The notes below the pieces were generated by a model. The model searched no databases. It was not told where the DNA came from and worked only from the letters and a program-made list of their open reading frames with translations. Positions 27,184 through 38,567 of a DNA stretch of 64,000 bases are shown here, piece after piece. The DNA lies in the NCBI RefSeq assembly GCF_016806695.1, contig NZ_WUED01000001.1, forward strand, positions 62,001 to 126,000, given 5' to 3'. Every line of letters starts with the position of its first letter. Position 1 is the stretch's first letter. Source of the DNA: Campylobacter bilis. Its GTDB lineage: Bacteria > Campylobacterota > Campylobacteria > Campylobacterales > Campylobacteraceae. The translations under genes were made by a program, and so were the position numbers.

Positions 27184-27866
27184 AATTTCTCACACATTTT
27201 AAGGACAAAATTGGCTGAAATTTTAGCAGAATTATTAACAAATTCATCAAAATCAAATTCTGCTTTTTCTCCTGCTTTATCACTCATTGCTCTTAAAATA
27301 AAACAAGGCACTTTTAAAGCATCACATACCAAAGCCACACTCGCACCTTCCATTTCACAAGCATCAGCATTAAAAATTTCTCTGATCTTTGCTTTTTTTA
27401 CTTCATCACAAATAAATTCATCCCCCGTTGCAATAATCCCTGCACGAAGCTTAATATTTAATTCTTTAGCAACTTCTAAAGCACAATGATTTAATTTTTC
27501 ATCAGTCTTAATAAAAATTTCATTACCCGGAACAAAACCCAAAGGATGACCAAAAGCAGTGATATCAAGATCGTATTGTACTAATTCATTTGCATACAAT
27601 AAATCGCCAATTTCAAGCTCAGGATTAAATGCTCCTGCAACACCGGTAAAAAGCAAAACTTGTGCACCAAATTTTTCTATCATCACACTCGCACTTAAAG
27701 CAGAGTTCACTTTACCTATTTTAGAATATGCTAGAATAAGTTCATGATTTTTATAGTGTGCAAAATAATAAGTATTGTTAGCATATTCTATTTTTTTATA
27801 ATCTTTAAGTATTTCAAGCAAAGGAGTAATTTCCTCACTCATGGCACCTAAAATCGCTATTTTCAT
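27180..27866 (-). CDS. mtnN: MTA/SAH/aminofutalosine nucleosidase
   Basis: A 228-residue nucleosidase that splits 5'-methylthioadenosine and S-adenosylhomocysteine. In Campylobacter it also cleaves 6-amino-6-deoxyfutalosine in menaquinone synthesis. GAMSEEI at the start, FTGVAGAFNPELEIGD, the purine-site CEMEGASVALVC and the catalytic Asp in RAMSDKAGEKAEFDF are all present. It feeds AI-2 production through LuxS if that gene exists elsewhere. It overlaps fabD and the TtcA-like gene by 4 bases each. Confidence 0.96.
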   Translation of the reverse strand: MKIAILGAMSEEITPLLEILKDYKKIEYANNTYYFAHYKNHELILAYSKIGKVNSALSASVMIEKFGAQVLLFTGVAGAFNPELEIGDLLYANELVQYDLDITAFGHPLGFVPGNEIFIKTDEKLNHCALEVAKELNIKLRAGIIATGDEFICDEVKKAKIREIFNADACEMEGASVALVCDALKVPCFILRAMSDKAGEKAEFDFDEFVNNSAKISANFVLKMCEKL

Positions 27867-28786
27867 GATATAACCTTTAAAAATTTATCAATATCATCCA
27901 TATTTGTCAAAGCATAAGTTTCTTTTGAAGTAATTTTTTTATTTAAACCTTTAAGCACATTAGCACCAAATTCAACAAAACAATCAAGTTCGTTTTCACA
28001 GGCTTTAATGCTTTGTTTATAAAGTACAGGTGAAATAAGCTGTGCTTTTAGCAAAACAAGGGCTTCTTCTTTACTTGTATAAGCTTTAGCATTGACATTA
28101 GACAACACGGTTTTAAAATTCGGCTTTAATACCTTTTCAAGCTCGGCAAAAAGCTTATTTGAAGCATTTTCTAAAAGCGGACAATGACTGGCTACACTCA
28201 TATTTAAAAGCATAACTCTTTTAGCGCCTGCGTTTTTAAAAACATTTTCATAATTGATTAAATCAGATTTTAAACCCGCTACAACCACTTGTCCATCACA
28301 ATTATAATTTGCAGCAAAAATTTGTTTATTTTCTTCTATAGCCTTTTGGCAAAGTTCTTCTACAAGAGTATCATCAAGACCTAAAATCACCATCATACCT
28401 GCTTGAATTCTAGCACAATCTTCTTGCATAAATAAGCCTCTTTTATTAACCAAAGAAAGGGCTTGTAAAAAATCAAAAGCACCATTAATAGCCAAAGCAC
28501 AAAATTCACCCAAAGAATGCCCCAAAGCTAGCTTAGGATTTAAATCAGATTTTTTTTCCAATAAAACACTATAAGCCATTAAAGAATTTAAAACAATAGC
28601 AGGTTGGGTAAATTGGCTTTCATTAAGTTGATCATTTTGTTTAAAAAGTAAATGCTTGAAATCAATTTTACAAAAATCGCTTGCGTTTTGAAGAAGTTCT
28701 TTAGCTTTTATAGAATTTTCATAAAAGTCTTTTCCCATACCAAGACTTTGCGATCCTTGACCTGGAAATATAAATGCAATATCCAT
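27863..28786 (-). CDS. fabD: Malonyl-CoA:ACP transacylase
   Basis: A 307-residue acyltransferase that loads malonyl groups on acyl carrier protein. The IFPGQGSQSLGMG start, the nucleophile Ser in LALGHSLGEFCAL near residue 92 and the catalytic His in VASHCPLL near 200 are clear. I chose the ATG at 28786 (MDIAFIFPGQG) rather than an upstream start at 28816, because the extra residues overlap the 3' end of slyD and do not match the family. The ATG shares a base with the slyD TAA (TAATG). Confidence 0.96.
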   Translation of the reverse strand: MDIAFIFPGQGSQSLGMGKDFYENSIKAKELLQNASDFCKIDFKHLLFKQNDQLNESQFTQPAIVLNSLMAYSVLLEKKSDLNPKLALGHSLGEFCALAINGAFDFLQALSLVNKRGLFMQEDCARIQAGMMVILGLDDTLVEELCQKAIEENKQIFAANYNCDGQVVVAGLKSDLINYENVFKNAGAKRVMLLNMSVASHCPLLENASNKLFAELEKVLKPNFKTVLSNVNAKAYTSKEEALVLLKAQLISPVLYKQSIKACENELDCFVEFGANVLKGLNKKITSKETYALTNMDDIDKFLKVIS

Positions 28787-29334
28787 TAGTGACAAGCGCA
28801 TCCACCGCCACAACAACCACCATTTCCATGATGATGTTCATGTCCACTTGCACAACCACAGCTATGAGCTTGCGCAATAACACCTGTTAAAATTTCATCT
28901 TCACTGGCTGCTCTAACATCTACAATATTTAAAGAAAAAAGCAAATCACATCCTGCATAAGGATGATTATAATCTATAGTCACATCATTTTCACCAATTT
29001 GTTTTACAGTAACACGCACACTTTCGCCATTTTCACCTTCACCAAAAAGCTCCATACCGATTTTTAAATCAATACCTGCAAATTGCTCTTTTGGCAAAGT
29101 CTGCACAGCATTTTCATCATACTCACCTAAAGCTTTTTCTTTTTTAATTATAATATCAGCATTACTTGGACAATCAAGCTTCATTACTTCTTCTTCTAAA
29201 CTTTCTAAAATTTGACCTTTACCCAAAATAAAAGAAATAGGCTGGGAATGAAGATTTGATTCTAAAATTTCATTGGTATTTGCATTTTTTAACTCATAAA
29301 ACATTGAAACTACACTATTTTTTTCTATGGCCAT
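28786..29334 (-). CDS. slyD: FKBP-type peptidyl-prolyl isomerase SlyD
   Basis: A 182-residue folding factor and metallochaperone. The N-terminal FKBP half with an inserted chaperone flap is typical (ISFILGKGQILESLEEEVM, DYNHPYAGCDLLFSLNI). The C-terminal 26 or so residues are packed with His and Cys (for example GHEHHHGNGGCCGGGCACH). In E. coli and H. pylori a similar tail binds nickel and supports hydrogenase or urease maturation. Here the likely client is the NiFe hydrogenase known in C. jejuni. The gene precedes fabD with a 1-base overlap. Confidence 0.95.
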   Translation of the reverse strand: MAIEKNSVVSMFYELKNANTNEILESNLHSQPISFILGKGQILESLEEEVMKLDCPSNADIIIKKEKALGEYDENAVQTLPKEQFAGIDLKIGMELFGEGENGESVRVTVKQIGENDVTIDYNHPYAGCDLLFSLNIVDVRAASEDEILTGVIAQAHSCGCASGHEHHHGNGGCCGGGCACH

Positions 29335-29348
29335 TTTATCTCCTTGAT

Positions 29349-30287
29349 TTATTTTCTATTTGGCGAAGCCTTTGCTTCAGGTGAATTAGGATAATTACTC
29401 TTTAAAGCTTTATAAAAACCATTAGCCGTTTTTATATCTCCTAATTTATCCAATGCAATAGCAGTATGATATAAAAGCTTTGGAAAATAATCTCCCTTTG
29501 TACTTAAAGAAGAACTTTTTTTATAATAAATTATTGCATTATTATAATTTTTTTTCTTATATTCTATTTCACCTAGCCAAAAATGCGATCTTGCAGGCTT
29601 ATACTGTTTTAGTATAAGAAAATTGAATTTTGCTTTAGCATCTTCAAAAGCATCTTTATCAACATCTTTTATTGCTAATTCTAAAATTTCATTATTTTGT
29701 TTCTTTTTCCAAGAATCATCAATTTGCTTTATTTTATCTTCTTGTGTGCTATTATTTTCTACAGTAATATTTTTATCTTGTGTTGTTAAAGCAACAGTAG
29801 AAGGATTATTTAAAATACTTAAATTTCCCTCATTAGACTCATTTTTAGGAATATTATTTGCATTAATAGCATCCACTATAGAACTAAGTTCAGCTAAAAT
29901 TTTTTTCACTTGCTTATTGTTAGCTTCTTGAATTTTTCTGCTTTCTTCAACATAAGCTTTTAATTTTTGAATTTCTGCACTGAGATTATTTTCGACATTT
30001 TGACTGTTTTGTTCAAGCTGAGTTAATCTAGCATTTGATTTAGCATATTGGGAATTTATACCCTCTAAAGTACTCTGTAAGCCTTCAACTCTTTGATTGA
30101 CTTCATTAATCCTTGCATCTACTTGGATGCTTTGATCATTTAAACTGTCTAATTTTTCTTTAAACAACTTTTCATTTGAGGTTAAGCCATAAGAAGAATT
30201 ACTTGTTAGATCTCCTGCATCAAAAGCAGAACTTTCAGCATAAAGTAGAGTAGCCCCTAAAAAGGCTACTATAAATATTTTTTTCAT
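29349..30287 (-). CDS. cpoB: Tol-Pal system protein CpoB/YbgF
   Basis: A 312-residue periplasmic protein. It has a signal peptide (cleavage near LYA, residue 17), an N-terminal coiled coil around residues 40-130 with heptad-like Leu/Asn/Gln repeats, an acidic linker, and C-terminal TPR repeats (ARSHFWLGEIEYKKKNYNNAIIYYKKS and similar). This layout matches CpoB, which links Tol-Pal constriction to peptidoglycan synthesis. It ends the tolQ-tolR-tolA-tolB-pal set, 3 bases after pal, and is followed by slyD. Confidence 0.92.
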   Translation of the reverse strand: MKKIFIVAFLGATLLYAESSAFDAGDLTSNSSYGLTSNEKLFKEKLDSLNDQSIQVDARINEVNQRVEGLQSTLEGINSQYAKSNARLTQLEQNSQNVENNLSAEIQKLKAYVEESRKIQEANNKQVKKILAELSSIVDAINANNIPKNESNEGNLSILNNPSTVALTTQDKNITVENNSTQEDKIKQIDDSWKKKQNNEILELAIKDVDKDAFEDAKAKFNFLILKQYKPARSHFWLGEIEYKKKNYNNAIIYYKKSSSLSTKGDYFPKLLYHTAIALDKLGDIKTANGFYKALKSNYPNSPEAKASPNRK

Positions 30288-30290
30288 TAA

Positions 30291-30788
30291 TTATCTTGAT
30301 AGTTTAAATTCAGCACGACGATTTTGTGCATCGCAAGCTTTAGTTTTTTCTGTACACACAGGATTGGTTTCTCCATAACTTTTAACTGCAATCCTATCAG
30401 CACTTACACCTTTAGCAATCAAAGCTTCTTTTACCGCTTTAGCTCTTTTTAAACCTAAAGCTTGATTGTATTCATCTGTTCCCCACTCATCACAGTTTCC
30501 TTCAACAGTAATATTAACACCACTTACTTCAGTATTGAAAATTTCTGCATTTGTACTAATAGTGTTTTGCATATCAGAACGAATATTAAATTTATCAAAA
30601 TCAAAATATACTTTATTTAAAGTATCATTAAGCTGAGAAATTTTAGAATCAATATCCCATCCATCAATCCCACCTGAACCACGATTAGAATCGACACTAC
30701 TATCGCTACTTACGCTAGTACTTTTCGTACTACAACCGCTAATAACAACCGCAAGAGCTGTAATGGAAGTAAAAAGAATTTTTTTCAT
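30291..30788 (-). CDS. pal: Peptidoglycan-associated lipoprotein Pal
   Basis: A 165-residue outer membrane lipoprotein. The lipobox is VISGC near residues 15-19, and the OmpA-like peptidoglycan-binding domain shows YFDFDKFNIRSDM, GNCDEWGTDEYNQALGLKRA and AQNRRAEFKL. The last motif includes the conserved Arg that contacts diaminopimelate. It anchors the Tol complex to peptidoglycan and is itself immunogenic in C. jejuni. It is followed after 3 bases by cpoB and preceded by tolB with a 77-base gap. Confidence 0.97.
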   Translation of the reverse strand: MKKILFTSITALAVVISGCSTKSTSVSSDSSVDSNRGSGGIDGWDIDSKISQLNDTLNKVYFDFDKFNIRSDMQNTISTNAEIFNTEVSGVNITVEGNCDEWGTDEYNQALGLKRAKAVKEALIAKGVSADRIAVKSYGETNPVCTEKTKACDAQNRRAEFKLSR

Positions 30789-30865
30789 TTATGACCCTTT
30801 CAAAGTTAATAAATTCTTTAACATTATATCTTAATTTTAATTAATTTTTACCTAAAATTGAAATT

Positions 30866-32074
30866 TTACCAATCAATTGATTGAATTTTACCAACTTTAA
30901 GAGGGAAATAAAAAGTCTTATTTGCATTAACACGAATAACACCTAAAGCACTTTGCATACCAAGGTATTTAATAAATACTATACTCCCACCATCACTAGA
31001 AAATCTTGGAAATAAATTCTTTCCATTTGCGGTTAACTGACGTATATAATCACTATGAATTGACATTAAATAAATATTAAACACACCTGCTTGATTAGGT
31101 TCACGACTTGAATAAACTAAAAAATCTTTATAAGTAGAAACTGCTGAATTATTCCTACCATGAAAAACAACTTGCTCAATGCTGCCATTATTTAAATCTT
31201 TCATAAAAATATTAGGATAACCCAAACGATCACTTACAAACACTATCTTACTATCATCTAAACCAATAAAATTCCCATTGACATCAATACCAGAATAAGT
31301 AGTAAGCTGCGTTAAAACTTTAGAATTTAAATCATACAAATAAACATCAGGCTGATCTTTTGGTGCCATAGTAACAAGCAATTTAGTCCCATCTGCATTT
31401 ACATCACTCGCTACAACCATACCTCCACTGGATAAAATCTTGCTTGCTTTATTAACGTTTAAATCATAACGGTACAAGGTAGGTTTATCATGATCATAAG
31501 CTGTATAATAAAATAAAGTTTGTTCTTTATTTCCCCATTTTGGGAATAAATTAAGCCCACCATCAACAATAATTTTTTGATAAGTCAAAGTATAATCAGC
31601 CATAATAATCTGACTTTTCTTAGAACTAGAATTCCTTGCAATAAGAATTTTATGATCCATCCAATCAACAGGAGCAAGCCCTAAAACATTTACAAAAGCT
31701 TTAACACTTTTATGTGCTAAAAAAGGATATTGCTCTAAGCCGCTTAAAGTATAATTTTGCTCTGATTTTAAAGAAGAACCAACTTTAGTTTTAACATTTA
31801 AATTTAAATCATTGCCATTTTTATTTAAAGTATATTCAAAAGTATAATTACTTGCTTCAAATCCCTCGCTAACAATTTCGAAATTTGAACTCACTTTCAA
31901 ATCATTAACGATAATATTATAAAAACTTTTCTTTAAATCTGCATCATTTAAATTAGAATTATCTTTAACAATAATTTTTGGTAAAATTGCACCAGAATTA
32001 ACAATATCAATAATAGGATCTTCTGCCCAAAGACTTCCTAAAAAGACCAAAAAAATTACAAATTTTCTTTTCAT
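30866..32074 (-). CDS. tolB: Tol-Pal periplasmic beta-propeller protein TolB
   Basis: A 402-residue periplasmic protein with a signal peptide (cleavage near LWA, residue 17). The N-terminal domain is a TolB alpha/beta fold and the C-terminal two thirds a six-bladed beta-propeller, seen in repeats such as LFPKWGNKEQTLFYYTAYD, KIVFVSDRLGYPNIFMKDL and LFPRFSSDGGSIVFI. It binds Pal and TolA during envelope constriction. The start overlaps the tolA stop by 4 bases. Confidence 0.95.
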   Translation of the reverse strand: MKRKFVIFLVFLGSLWAEDPIIDIVNSGAILPKIIVKDNSNLNDADLKKSFYNIIVNDLKVSSNFEIVSEGFEASNYTFEYTLNKNGNDLNLNVKTKVGSSLKSEQNYTLSGLEQYPFLAHKSVKAFVNVLGLAPVDWMDHKILIARNSSSKKSQIIMADYTLTYQKIIVDGGLNLFPKWGNKEQTLFYYTAYDHDKPTLYRYDLNVNKASKILSSGGMVVASDVNADGTKLLVTMAPKDQPDVYLYDLNSKVLTQLTTYSGIDVNGNFIGLDDSKIVFVSDRLGYPNIFMKDLNNGSIEQVVFHGRNNSAVSTYKDFLVYSSREPNQAGVFNIYLMSIHSDYIRQLTANGKNLFPRFSSDGGSIVFIKYLGMQSALGVIRVNANKTFYFPLKVGKIQSIDW

Positions 32075-32856
32075 TTTTTCTCCTCATCGTTTTTAACTTT
32101 TACTTCATCTTTTAAATTCATTATAATATTTATATTTTTATTTTGCGGAGGATAAGCAATAAATTTACCTTTTTGATTTTCTAAAAATTCAGCCACTTTA
32201 GCATCATATAAAGGATTACCACTTTTTTCAACTGAAGTATAACCAAAATTTCCATTTTCATCAATAAAAATTCTTACCTTAACAGAAATTTTATCGCTAC
32301 TAGGATAATACTGACTCCATCTTTGAGTAATGATACGCACAACCTTACCTAAAAATTCATCATAAATCCCTTTTTTTTGAACCTTAATACTCTCACCTTG
32401 TATTAAACTTTCTTCTTCAAGTAAACTATCATTGAGTTGTTTAACGAGTTCAGATGCTTGAGGTTTTAAAGAATTTAAAGAATCTGATTTAGCACTTGAT
32501 TGAATTTTTGTTGTTTTTTCTTCTTGCATTTGCTTAATATTTCCAAAAAGTTCATTAAAATCACTTGCTTTTTGATCTATATTTTCAGTTTTAACCGCTT
32601 TATTTGTAGTTTGAGCAAAAAGCTTTTCTATATCAACTTGTTGTGATGATTTTTGCATATGTTTGGAAGTGTTTTTTGGACTTGGTTTTGAAAAATCAGC
32701 AAGTTCAATATCTATAAAACTGTCTTTAATATCTGTATATTGGGTTGCTAATTCAGACTCATGCACAAGTTTAAAAAAAACAAAAACCACCACACAAAGA
32801 TAAATTGCCAAAGCAAGTAAAAACGAATTAAAATTACTCAGACCATAATTTTTCAT
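32071..32856 (-). CDS. tolA: TolA-like protein (TonB C-terminal domain)
   Basis: A 261-residue inner-membrane-anchored energy-transducing protein. One TM helix lies near residues 10-30, then a long Ser/Lys/Gln-rich linker of low complexity, then a C-terminal TonB/TolA domain (VRIFIDENGNFGYTSVEKSG, LYDAKVAEFLENQ). The adjacent tolB and pal and the upstream tolQR pair identify it as the TolA partner rather than TonB. It overlaps tolB by 4 bases and follows tolR after 2. Confidence 0.88.
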   Translation of the reverse strand: MKNYGLSNFNSFLLALAIYLCVVVFVFFKLVHESELATQYTDIKDSFIDIELADFSKPSPKNTSKHMQKSSQQVDIEKLFAQTTNKAVKTENIDQKASDFNELFGNIKQMQEEKTTKIQSSAKSDSLNSLKPQASELVKQLNDSLLEEESLIQGESIKVQKKGIYDEFLGKVVRIITQRWSQYYPSSDKISVKVRIFIDENGNFGYTSVEKSGNPLYDAKVAEFLENQKGKFIAYPPQNKNINIIMNLKDEVKVKNDEEKK

Positions 32857-32858
32857 GA

Positions 32859-33248
32859 TTATTCAGTTTGCAAAGCGACTTTAGTAAATCCTAGATTTTT
32901 TACACTTCTTAAAACTGAAATTACATCATCATATTTTAAGCTTTTATCAGCACGTATAAAAACTGGATTTTCGGTATTAAAATACGCTTTTTTTTGAGCA
33001 AGATTATCAGCAAAACTTACAAAATCATATTTTTCTTGATTTAAAAAAATTTCTTTTTTTGCATTGATAGTAATGATTAAGCTTTTAACAGTGGGTGCAC
33101 TAGAATTTTTTTGACTCCCTTGTGGGAGATTAACCTTTTCTTCATAAGTAATACTTGGAGCAGTTACCATCAAAATAGCGAGTAAAACAAGCATAATATC
33201 CACCAAAGGTGTGATATTTAACTCGGGCTTTTCATCATCAAATGGCAT
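32859..33248 (-). CDS. tolR: TolR/ExbD family proton-channel subunit
   Basis: A 129-residue protein with one TM helix carrying the essential Asp in NITPLVDIMLVLLAILMVT (about residue 17), then a periplasmic domain ending VLRSVKNLGFTKVALQTE. Together with TolQ it forms the ion channel that energises TolA. Published C. jejuni annotations call it exbD. The position in front of tolA-tolB-pal argues for the Tol role. It follows tolQ after 12 bases. Confidence 0.93.
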   Translation of the reverse strand: MPFDDEKPELNITPLVDIMLVLLAILMVTAPSITYEEKVNLPQGSQKNSSAPTVKSLIITINAKKEIFLNQEKYDFVSFADNLAQKKAYFNTENPVFIRADKSLKYDDVISVLRSVKNLGFTKVALQTE

Positions 33249-33260
33249 AGTTTAAGCCTT

Positions 33261-33815
33261 TTATTTTTGAGAATTTAAAACTTTAATCTCACTATCAATA
33301 ATGCTTAAAAGTTCAAAGGCTTTTCTTTTGATAATAAGATGAAAAGTATAAGCAGGTATGGCTACTAAAATACCGCAAGCTGTTGCAACCAAAGCCTCAC
33401 TAATTTTAGGTGCAATAATACTTAAAGAATTTTGCGTTCCTAATCCGCCAAAAGTTTCAAGTATAGCAATAATTGTCCCAAAAAGCCCTATAAAAGGCGA
33501 AGTAGAAGCAATAATACTTAACCAAGTAAGCCCTACAGAAGCACGACGACTTGCTAAATTCCTATAAATTTCTAAATGCGATGGGGTAATATCACTACAT
33601 TTGCTTAAAATAGAATCTGTACGACTTAAATCCTTCTCTCCTAAATGCAAAGCTTGTAAGCTTTCCTTTTCTCTACTTTTCCAAGCTGCCAAATAAGTCG
33701 ACCTAGCAAATAAAACACTAAAAGTCAAAATAAAATATAAAGAAAGCCATAATAAAACTATGTAAGTAATAGCACTTGAACCATTGAAAAAATGAAATAC
33801 AGCTTCAAAATTCAT
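33261..33815 (-). CDS. tolQ: TolQ/ExbB family proton-channel subunit
   Basis: A 184-residue MotA/TolQ/ExbB protein with three predicted membrane helices (residues 17-37, 100-125, 140-165). The family core WLSIIASTSPFIGLFGTIIAILETF and the following SEALVATACGILVAIPAY are well conserved. It shares a base with the upstream atpC gene, so the Tol operon is transcribed together with the ATP synthase genes, an arrangement also seen in C. jejuni (exbB1). Confidence 0.94.
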   Translation of the reverse strand: MNFEAVFHFFNGSSAITYIVLLWLSLYFILTFSVLFARSTYLAAWKSREKESLQALHLGEKDLSRTDSILSKCSDITPSHLEIYRNLASRRASVGLTWLSIIASTSPFIGLFGTIIAILETFGGLGTQNSLSIIAPKISEALVATACGILVAIPAYTFHLIIKRKAFELLSIIDSEIKVLNSQK

Positions 33816-34204
33816 TAATGTGCCTTTATATTATCAAATTTTGAAAAAGTTGCTGCTAAAGCTACACTATCAGAACTCATAGACTTAATCAAATCCTTTG
33901 CTTGCATAAGATTTTTTTCTATCTCGCTTTCATCATCTCCACAAATACAAACCGCACCCTTAGCTAAAACACAAATTTTATCTTCATCTACCTTAGCATG
34001 CCCCGCATCAATGGCTATTAATTCATGATTTAAATCGGCTTTTTCAATATCAATCACTCCTGATTTCAAAGAAGAAACCAAAGCAGCATGCCCCTTAAGT
34101 ACACCAAATTCTCCTTCACTACCGGGTAAAGTTACAGATTTTACTTCTCCTTGATAAATCATACCCATAGGTGTAATTAACTCGAAATTAATCAAATCAT
34201 TCAT
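33815..34204 (-). CDS. atpC: ATP synthase F1 epsilon subunit
   Basis: A 129-residue F1 epsilon subunit that couples gamma rotation and inhibits ATP hydrolysis. The N-terminal beta-sandwich is plain (ITPMGMIYQGEVKSVTLPG, GEFGVLKGHAALVSSLKSGVI). The helical C-terminal hairpin is short. It is the last of seven ATP synthase genes and touches tolQ; it follows atpD after 3 bases. The genes for subunits a (atpB) and c (atpE) are not here; in C. jejuni they are located elsewhere. Confidence 0.96.
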   Translation of the reverse strand: MNDLINFELITPMGMIYQGEVKSVTLPGSEGEFGVLKGHAALVSSLKSGVIDIEKADLNHELIAIDAGHAKVDEDKICVLAKGAVCICGDDESEIEKNLMQAKDLIKSMSSDSVALAATFSKFDNIKAH

Positions 34205-34207
34205 TGA

Positions 34208-35608
<1,401 letters not shown>

Positions 35609-35629
35609 TTATCTTCTCCTTAAAATTTA

Positions 35630-36514
35630 CTATTTCATCGACTCAACACCACTAATAATTTCAATAAGTTCAGTGGTAATGGATTCTTGTCTTGCTTTAT
35701 TATAAGCTAAATTCAATTGTTTAACTCTTGCTTTAGCATTATTAGTAGCATTGTCCATAGCTTGCATCCTAGCACTATGTTCTGCGGCTAAAGAATCAAT
35801 TAAAGCATAATACATATTATATTCCAAATATGTTTTCATTAAATCTTGCAAAACCTCACTTCCCTCAGGTTCTAACTCTAAAAGAGAATTATGAATCTTT
35901 TCAATACTTTTTGGTTCAACGGGAATAAGATGATTGATTTTAAGTTCTTGAGTTATCATATTTTTATAACCATTGTGTATTAAAATAACCTCATCTGTAT
36001 TAGCATTTAAAAAATCCTCCACAGCAGCATGGATAATTTCACATGCTTTTTCATAATCTGGATTAGAACTAAGATGGAAATATTTTTCTAATAATTCTAT
36101 TTTTTGGAAATTAAAATATTCAATCCCACTTTTACCTATAGCTCTAAGACGTACAGTAATGTTTTTTGCTTCATACTCTTTTAATAATTCAGTAATTGTT
36201 TTTAAAGTTTTAATATTAAAACCACCGCACAAGCCTTTATCAGCAGTAATAAATATCAAATCCACAGTTTTAATTTGTTCTTTTTTATGGAATAAAGTCA
36301 ATCTTGCATCGTTTTGATTGTGGATAATTTTATTAATTTGAAATGAAATTTCATTTAAAATTTCATCGATTTTTTGGGCATAAATTCTAGATCTCTTAGC
36401 TGCCTCTTCTGCTTTTTTAAGTTTAGCAGTAGAGACTAATTTCATAGCATTAGTTGTTTTTTGCGTGTTATGGACACTTTTAATTTTTCTTTTAATTTCT
36501 TTTAAATTAGACAT
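35630..36514 (-). CDS. atpG: ATP synthase F1 gamma subunit
   Basis: A 294-residue central-stalk subunit. The start [20 protein letters not shown] and the C-terminal coiled-coil [22 protein letters not shown] with [11 protein letters not shown] are the family signatures. It lies 8 bases after atpA and 24 bases before atpD in the operon. Confidence 0.97.
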   Translation of the reverse strand: MSNLKEIKRKIKSVHNTQKTTNAMKLVSTAKLKKAEEAAKRSRIYAQKIDEILNEISFQINKIIHNQNDARLTLFHKKEQIKTVDLIFITADKGLCGGFNIKTLKTITELLKEYEAKNITVRLRAIGKSGIEYFNFQKIELLEKYFHLSSNPDYEKACEIIHAAVEDFLNANTDEVILIHNGYKNMITQELKINHLIPVEPKSIEKIHNSLLELEPEGSEVLQDLMKTYLEYNMYYALIDSLAAEHSARMQAMDNATNNAKARVKQLNLAYNKARQESITTELIEIISGVESMK

Positions 36515-36522
36515 AAAAGACC

Positions 36523-38028
36523 TTATAAATGATTTGCTTTAAACTCATTAATGGTTTTAGCTAATTTTTCTTCTAATTCAGAATCTAAAGCTTTTTTAGA
36601 ACGAATTTGATCAAAAATATCTGGGTACTTTGCTTCAATAAAAGGATAAATTCCTTCTTCAAATTCTTTAATCTTGGAAAGTTCAACATCATCTAAGAAA
36701 CCTTTAGTTCCAGCAAAAATTAAAACCACTTGTTTTTCAATGCTAAGAGGAGAATAAGGGGCTTGTTTTAAAAGTTCAACCATTCTTTGACCCCGTTCAA
36801 GCTGCTTTCTGCTTGCTTCATCTAAATCGCTTGCAAACTGTGCAAAAGCCTGAAGTTCTCTATATTGTGCAAGATCAAGTCTTAAAGTTCCTGAAACCTG
36901 TTTAGTAGCTTTAATTTGTGCCGCACCACCAACACGTGATACAGACAAACCAACATTAATAGCAGGACGAATACCAGAATTAAATAAATCAGTTTCTAAG
37001 AAAATTTGTCCATCTGTAATAGAAATAACATTAGTTGGAATATAAGCAGAAACATCTCCTGCTTGTGTTTCAATGATTGGCAAAGCTGTTAATGAACCTG
37101 ATCCTAATTCATCATTTAATTTACTCGCTCTTTCTAAAAGCCTTGAATGAAGATAAAAAACATCACCTGGATAAGCTTCACGACCTGGAGGACGACGTAA
37201 AATTAAAGACATTTCACGATAAGCTACAGCATGTTTACTTAAATCATCATAAACAATCAAAGCATGTTTAGAATTATCCCTAAAAAACTCACCCATAGTC
37301 ACACCTGTATAAGGAGCTAAATACTGTAAAGGAGCAGGATCTGAAGCACCCGCATTTACAACAATAGTATATTCCATAGCTCCATGTTCTTCAAGTCTTT
37401 TGACAACCTGTGCTACTGTGCTTTGCTTTTGTCCTATTGCAACATATATACAAATCACTCCTTGACCCCTTTGAGAAATGATAGTATCTATAGCAACAGT
37501 TGTTTTTCCTGTTTGTCTATCACCAATAATAAGTTCTCTTTGACCACGGCCAATAGGCACAAGCGCATCAATAGCTTTTATACCTGTATATAAAGGTTCA
37601 TGAACACTTTTTCTAGCCATAATTCCTTTTGCTTTTTCTTCAACATAACGATACTCATTGGCATTAATAGTACCTTTAGCATCAATAGGCTCACCCAAAG
37701 CATTCACCACACGACCAATTAAAGATTCTCCTACTGGAACTTTGAGTAGTTTTTTAAGTCTTTTTACAGAAGTGCCTTCTTTTAAACCTTCACCTTTTCC
37801 TAGTATAACCACACCCACACTTGACTCTTCGAGATTTAAAGCCATACCTTTATCGCCATTATCAAATTCTACCATTTCACCGGCCATAATATTTTTAAGA
37901 CCATAAACTTTAGCAACACCATCAGCTACAGAAATAATCTTTCCCGTTTCTTCGATTTCAAGACTTAAATCAAAATTTTCAATTCTTTCTTTAATTATCG
38001 AACTGATTTCATCAGCTTTAAATTTCAT
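36523..38028 (-). CDS. atpA: ATP synthase F1 alpha subunit
   Basis: A 501-residue non-catalytic nucleotide-binding subunit. The P-loop [17 protein letters not shown] is near residue 170, with [33 protein letters not shown] (read in parts) and the C-terminal [18 protein letters not shown]. The N-terminal helix contacts the delta subunit. Order and size match C. jejuni atpA. It starts 13 bases after atpH. Confidence 0.98.
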   Translation of the reverse strand: MKFKADEISSIIKERIENFDLSLEIEETGKIISVADGVAKVYGLKNIMAGEMVEFDNGDKGMALNLEESSVGVVILGKGEGLKEGTSVKRLKKLLKVPVGESLIGRVVNALGEPIDAKGTINANEYRYVEEKAKGIMARKSVHEPLYTGIKAIDALVPIGRGQRELIIGDRQTGKTTVAIDTIISQRGQGVICIYVAIGQKQSTVAQVVKRLEEHGAMEYTIVVNAGASDPAPLQYLAPYTGVTMGEFFRDNSKHALIVYDDLSKHAVAYREMSLILRRPPGREAYPGDVFYLHSRLLERASKLNDELGSGSLTALPIIETQAGDVSAYIPTNVISITDGQIFLETDLFNSGIRPAINVGLSVSRVGGAAQIKATKQVSGTLRLDLAQYRELQAFAQFASDLDEASRKQLERGQRMVELLKQAPYSPLSIEKQVVLIFAGTKGFLDDVELSKIKEFEEGIYPFIEAKYPDIFDQIRSKKALDSELEEKLAKTINEFKANHL

Positions 38029-38041
38029 TTACTTTTTCTCC

Positions 38042-38563
38042 TTAGATAATTTTCAATATATATTCATTCAATTTATTTTGAAGAGCTTTCATGGAAAAAG
38101 AAAGTTCATAACCTAATTCTTCTAATTCTATTTTGACACTATCATCTTGGTTTGTTTTATTATTTAATTTAATATTTGCATTAAACTTTTTATTGAGTTT
38201 TACTTGAAGATCTGCAAGATCTTTTGGATCTAATTTTTCTTTAGAATAAATAATACCTTCAAAAATATTCTCTTTAAAAGCTTTTTGTCTTTGAAGCTCT
38301 TTAATAATATGCGGAATGCAGCTTAATCTTGAATTTTCGACTAAAAGTTTTAAAAAATTTTGAAAATTAGAATTTTTTGTTTCAAAAAAAGAATTAAGAA
38401 ATTCTATTTTTTTTTCTTTTTTAACCTGAGTGGACTCTATAATATTTCTAAATTTTGGCAAAGCAAAAGCGGAATTTAAAATACATAAATTTTGATAAAA
38501 TTCATCTATATCTGCCCTTGAGATTATGGCTTTTGCATATCTTGTCGCAATCATACTTTCCAT
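38042..38563 (-). CDS. atpH: ATP synthase F1 delta subunit
   Basis: A 173-residue stator subunit. The N-terminal helical domain begins ATRYAKAIISRADIDEFY and the C-terminal part reads IELEELGYELSFSMKALQNKL, where family members carry I-G-G-x-x-x-x-x. It is divergent, as usual for delta. It lies 4 bases after atpF, in the canonical b-delta-alpha order. Confidence 0.93.
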   Translation of the reverse strand: MESMIATRYAKAIISRADIDEFYQNLCILNSAFALPKFRNIIESTQVKKEKKIEFLNSFFETKNSNFQNFLKLLVENSRLSCIPHIIKELQRQKAFKENIFEGIIYSKEKLDPKDLADLQVKLNKKFNANIKLNNKTNQDDSVKIELEELGYELSFSMKALQNKLNEYILKII

Positions 38564-38567
38564 ATTT

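Noticed and set aside
28786-28816. Upstream start for fabD adding ten residues
   Set aside because: The added residues overlap slyD and do not match the family; ATG at 28786 begins the known N-terminus.
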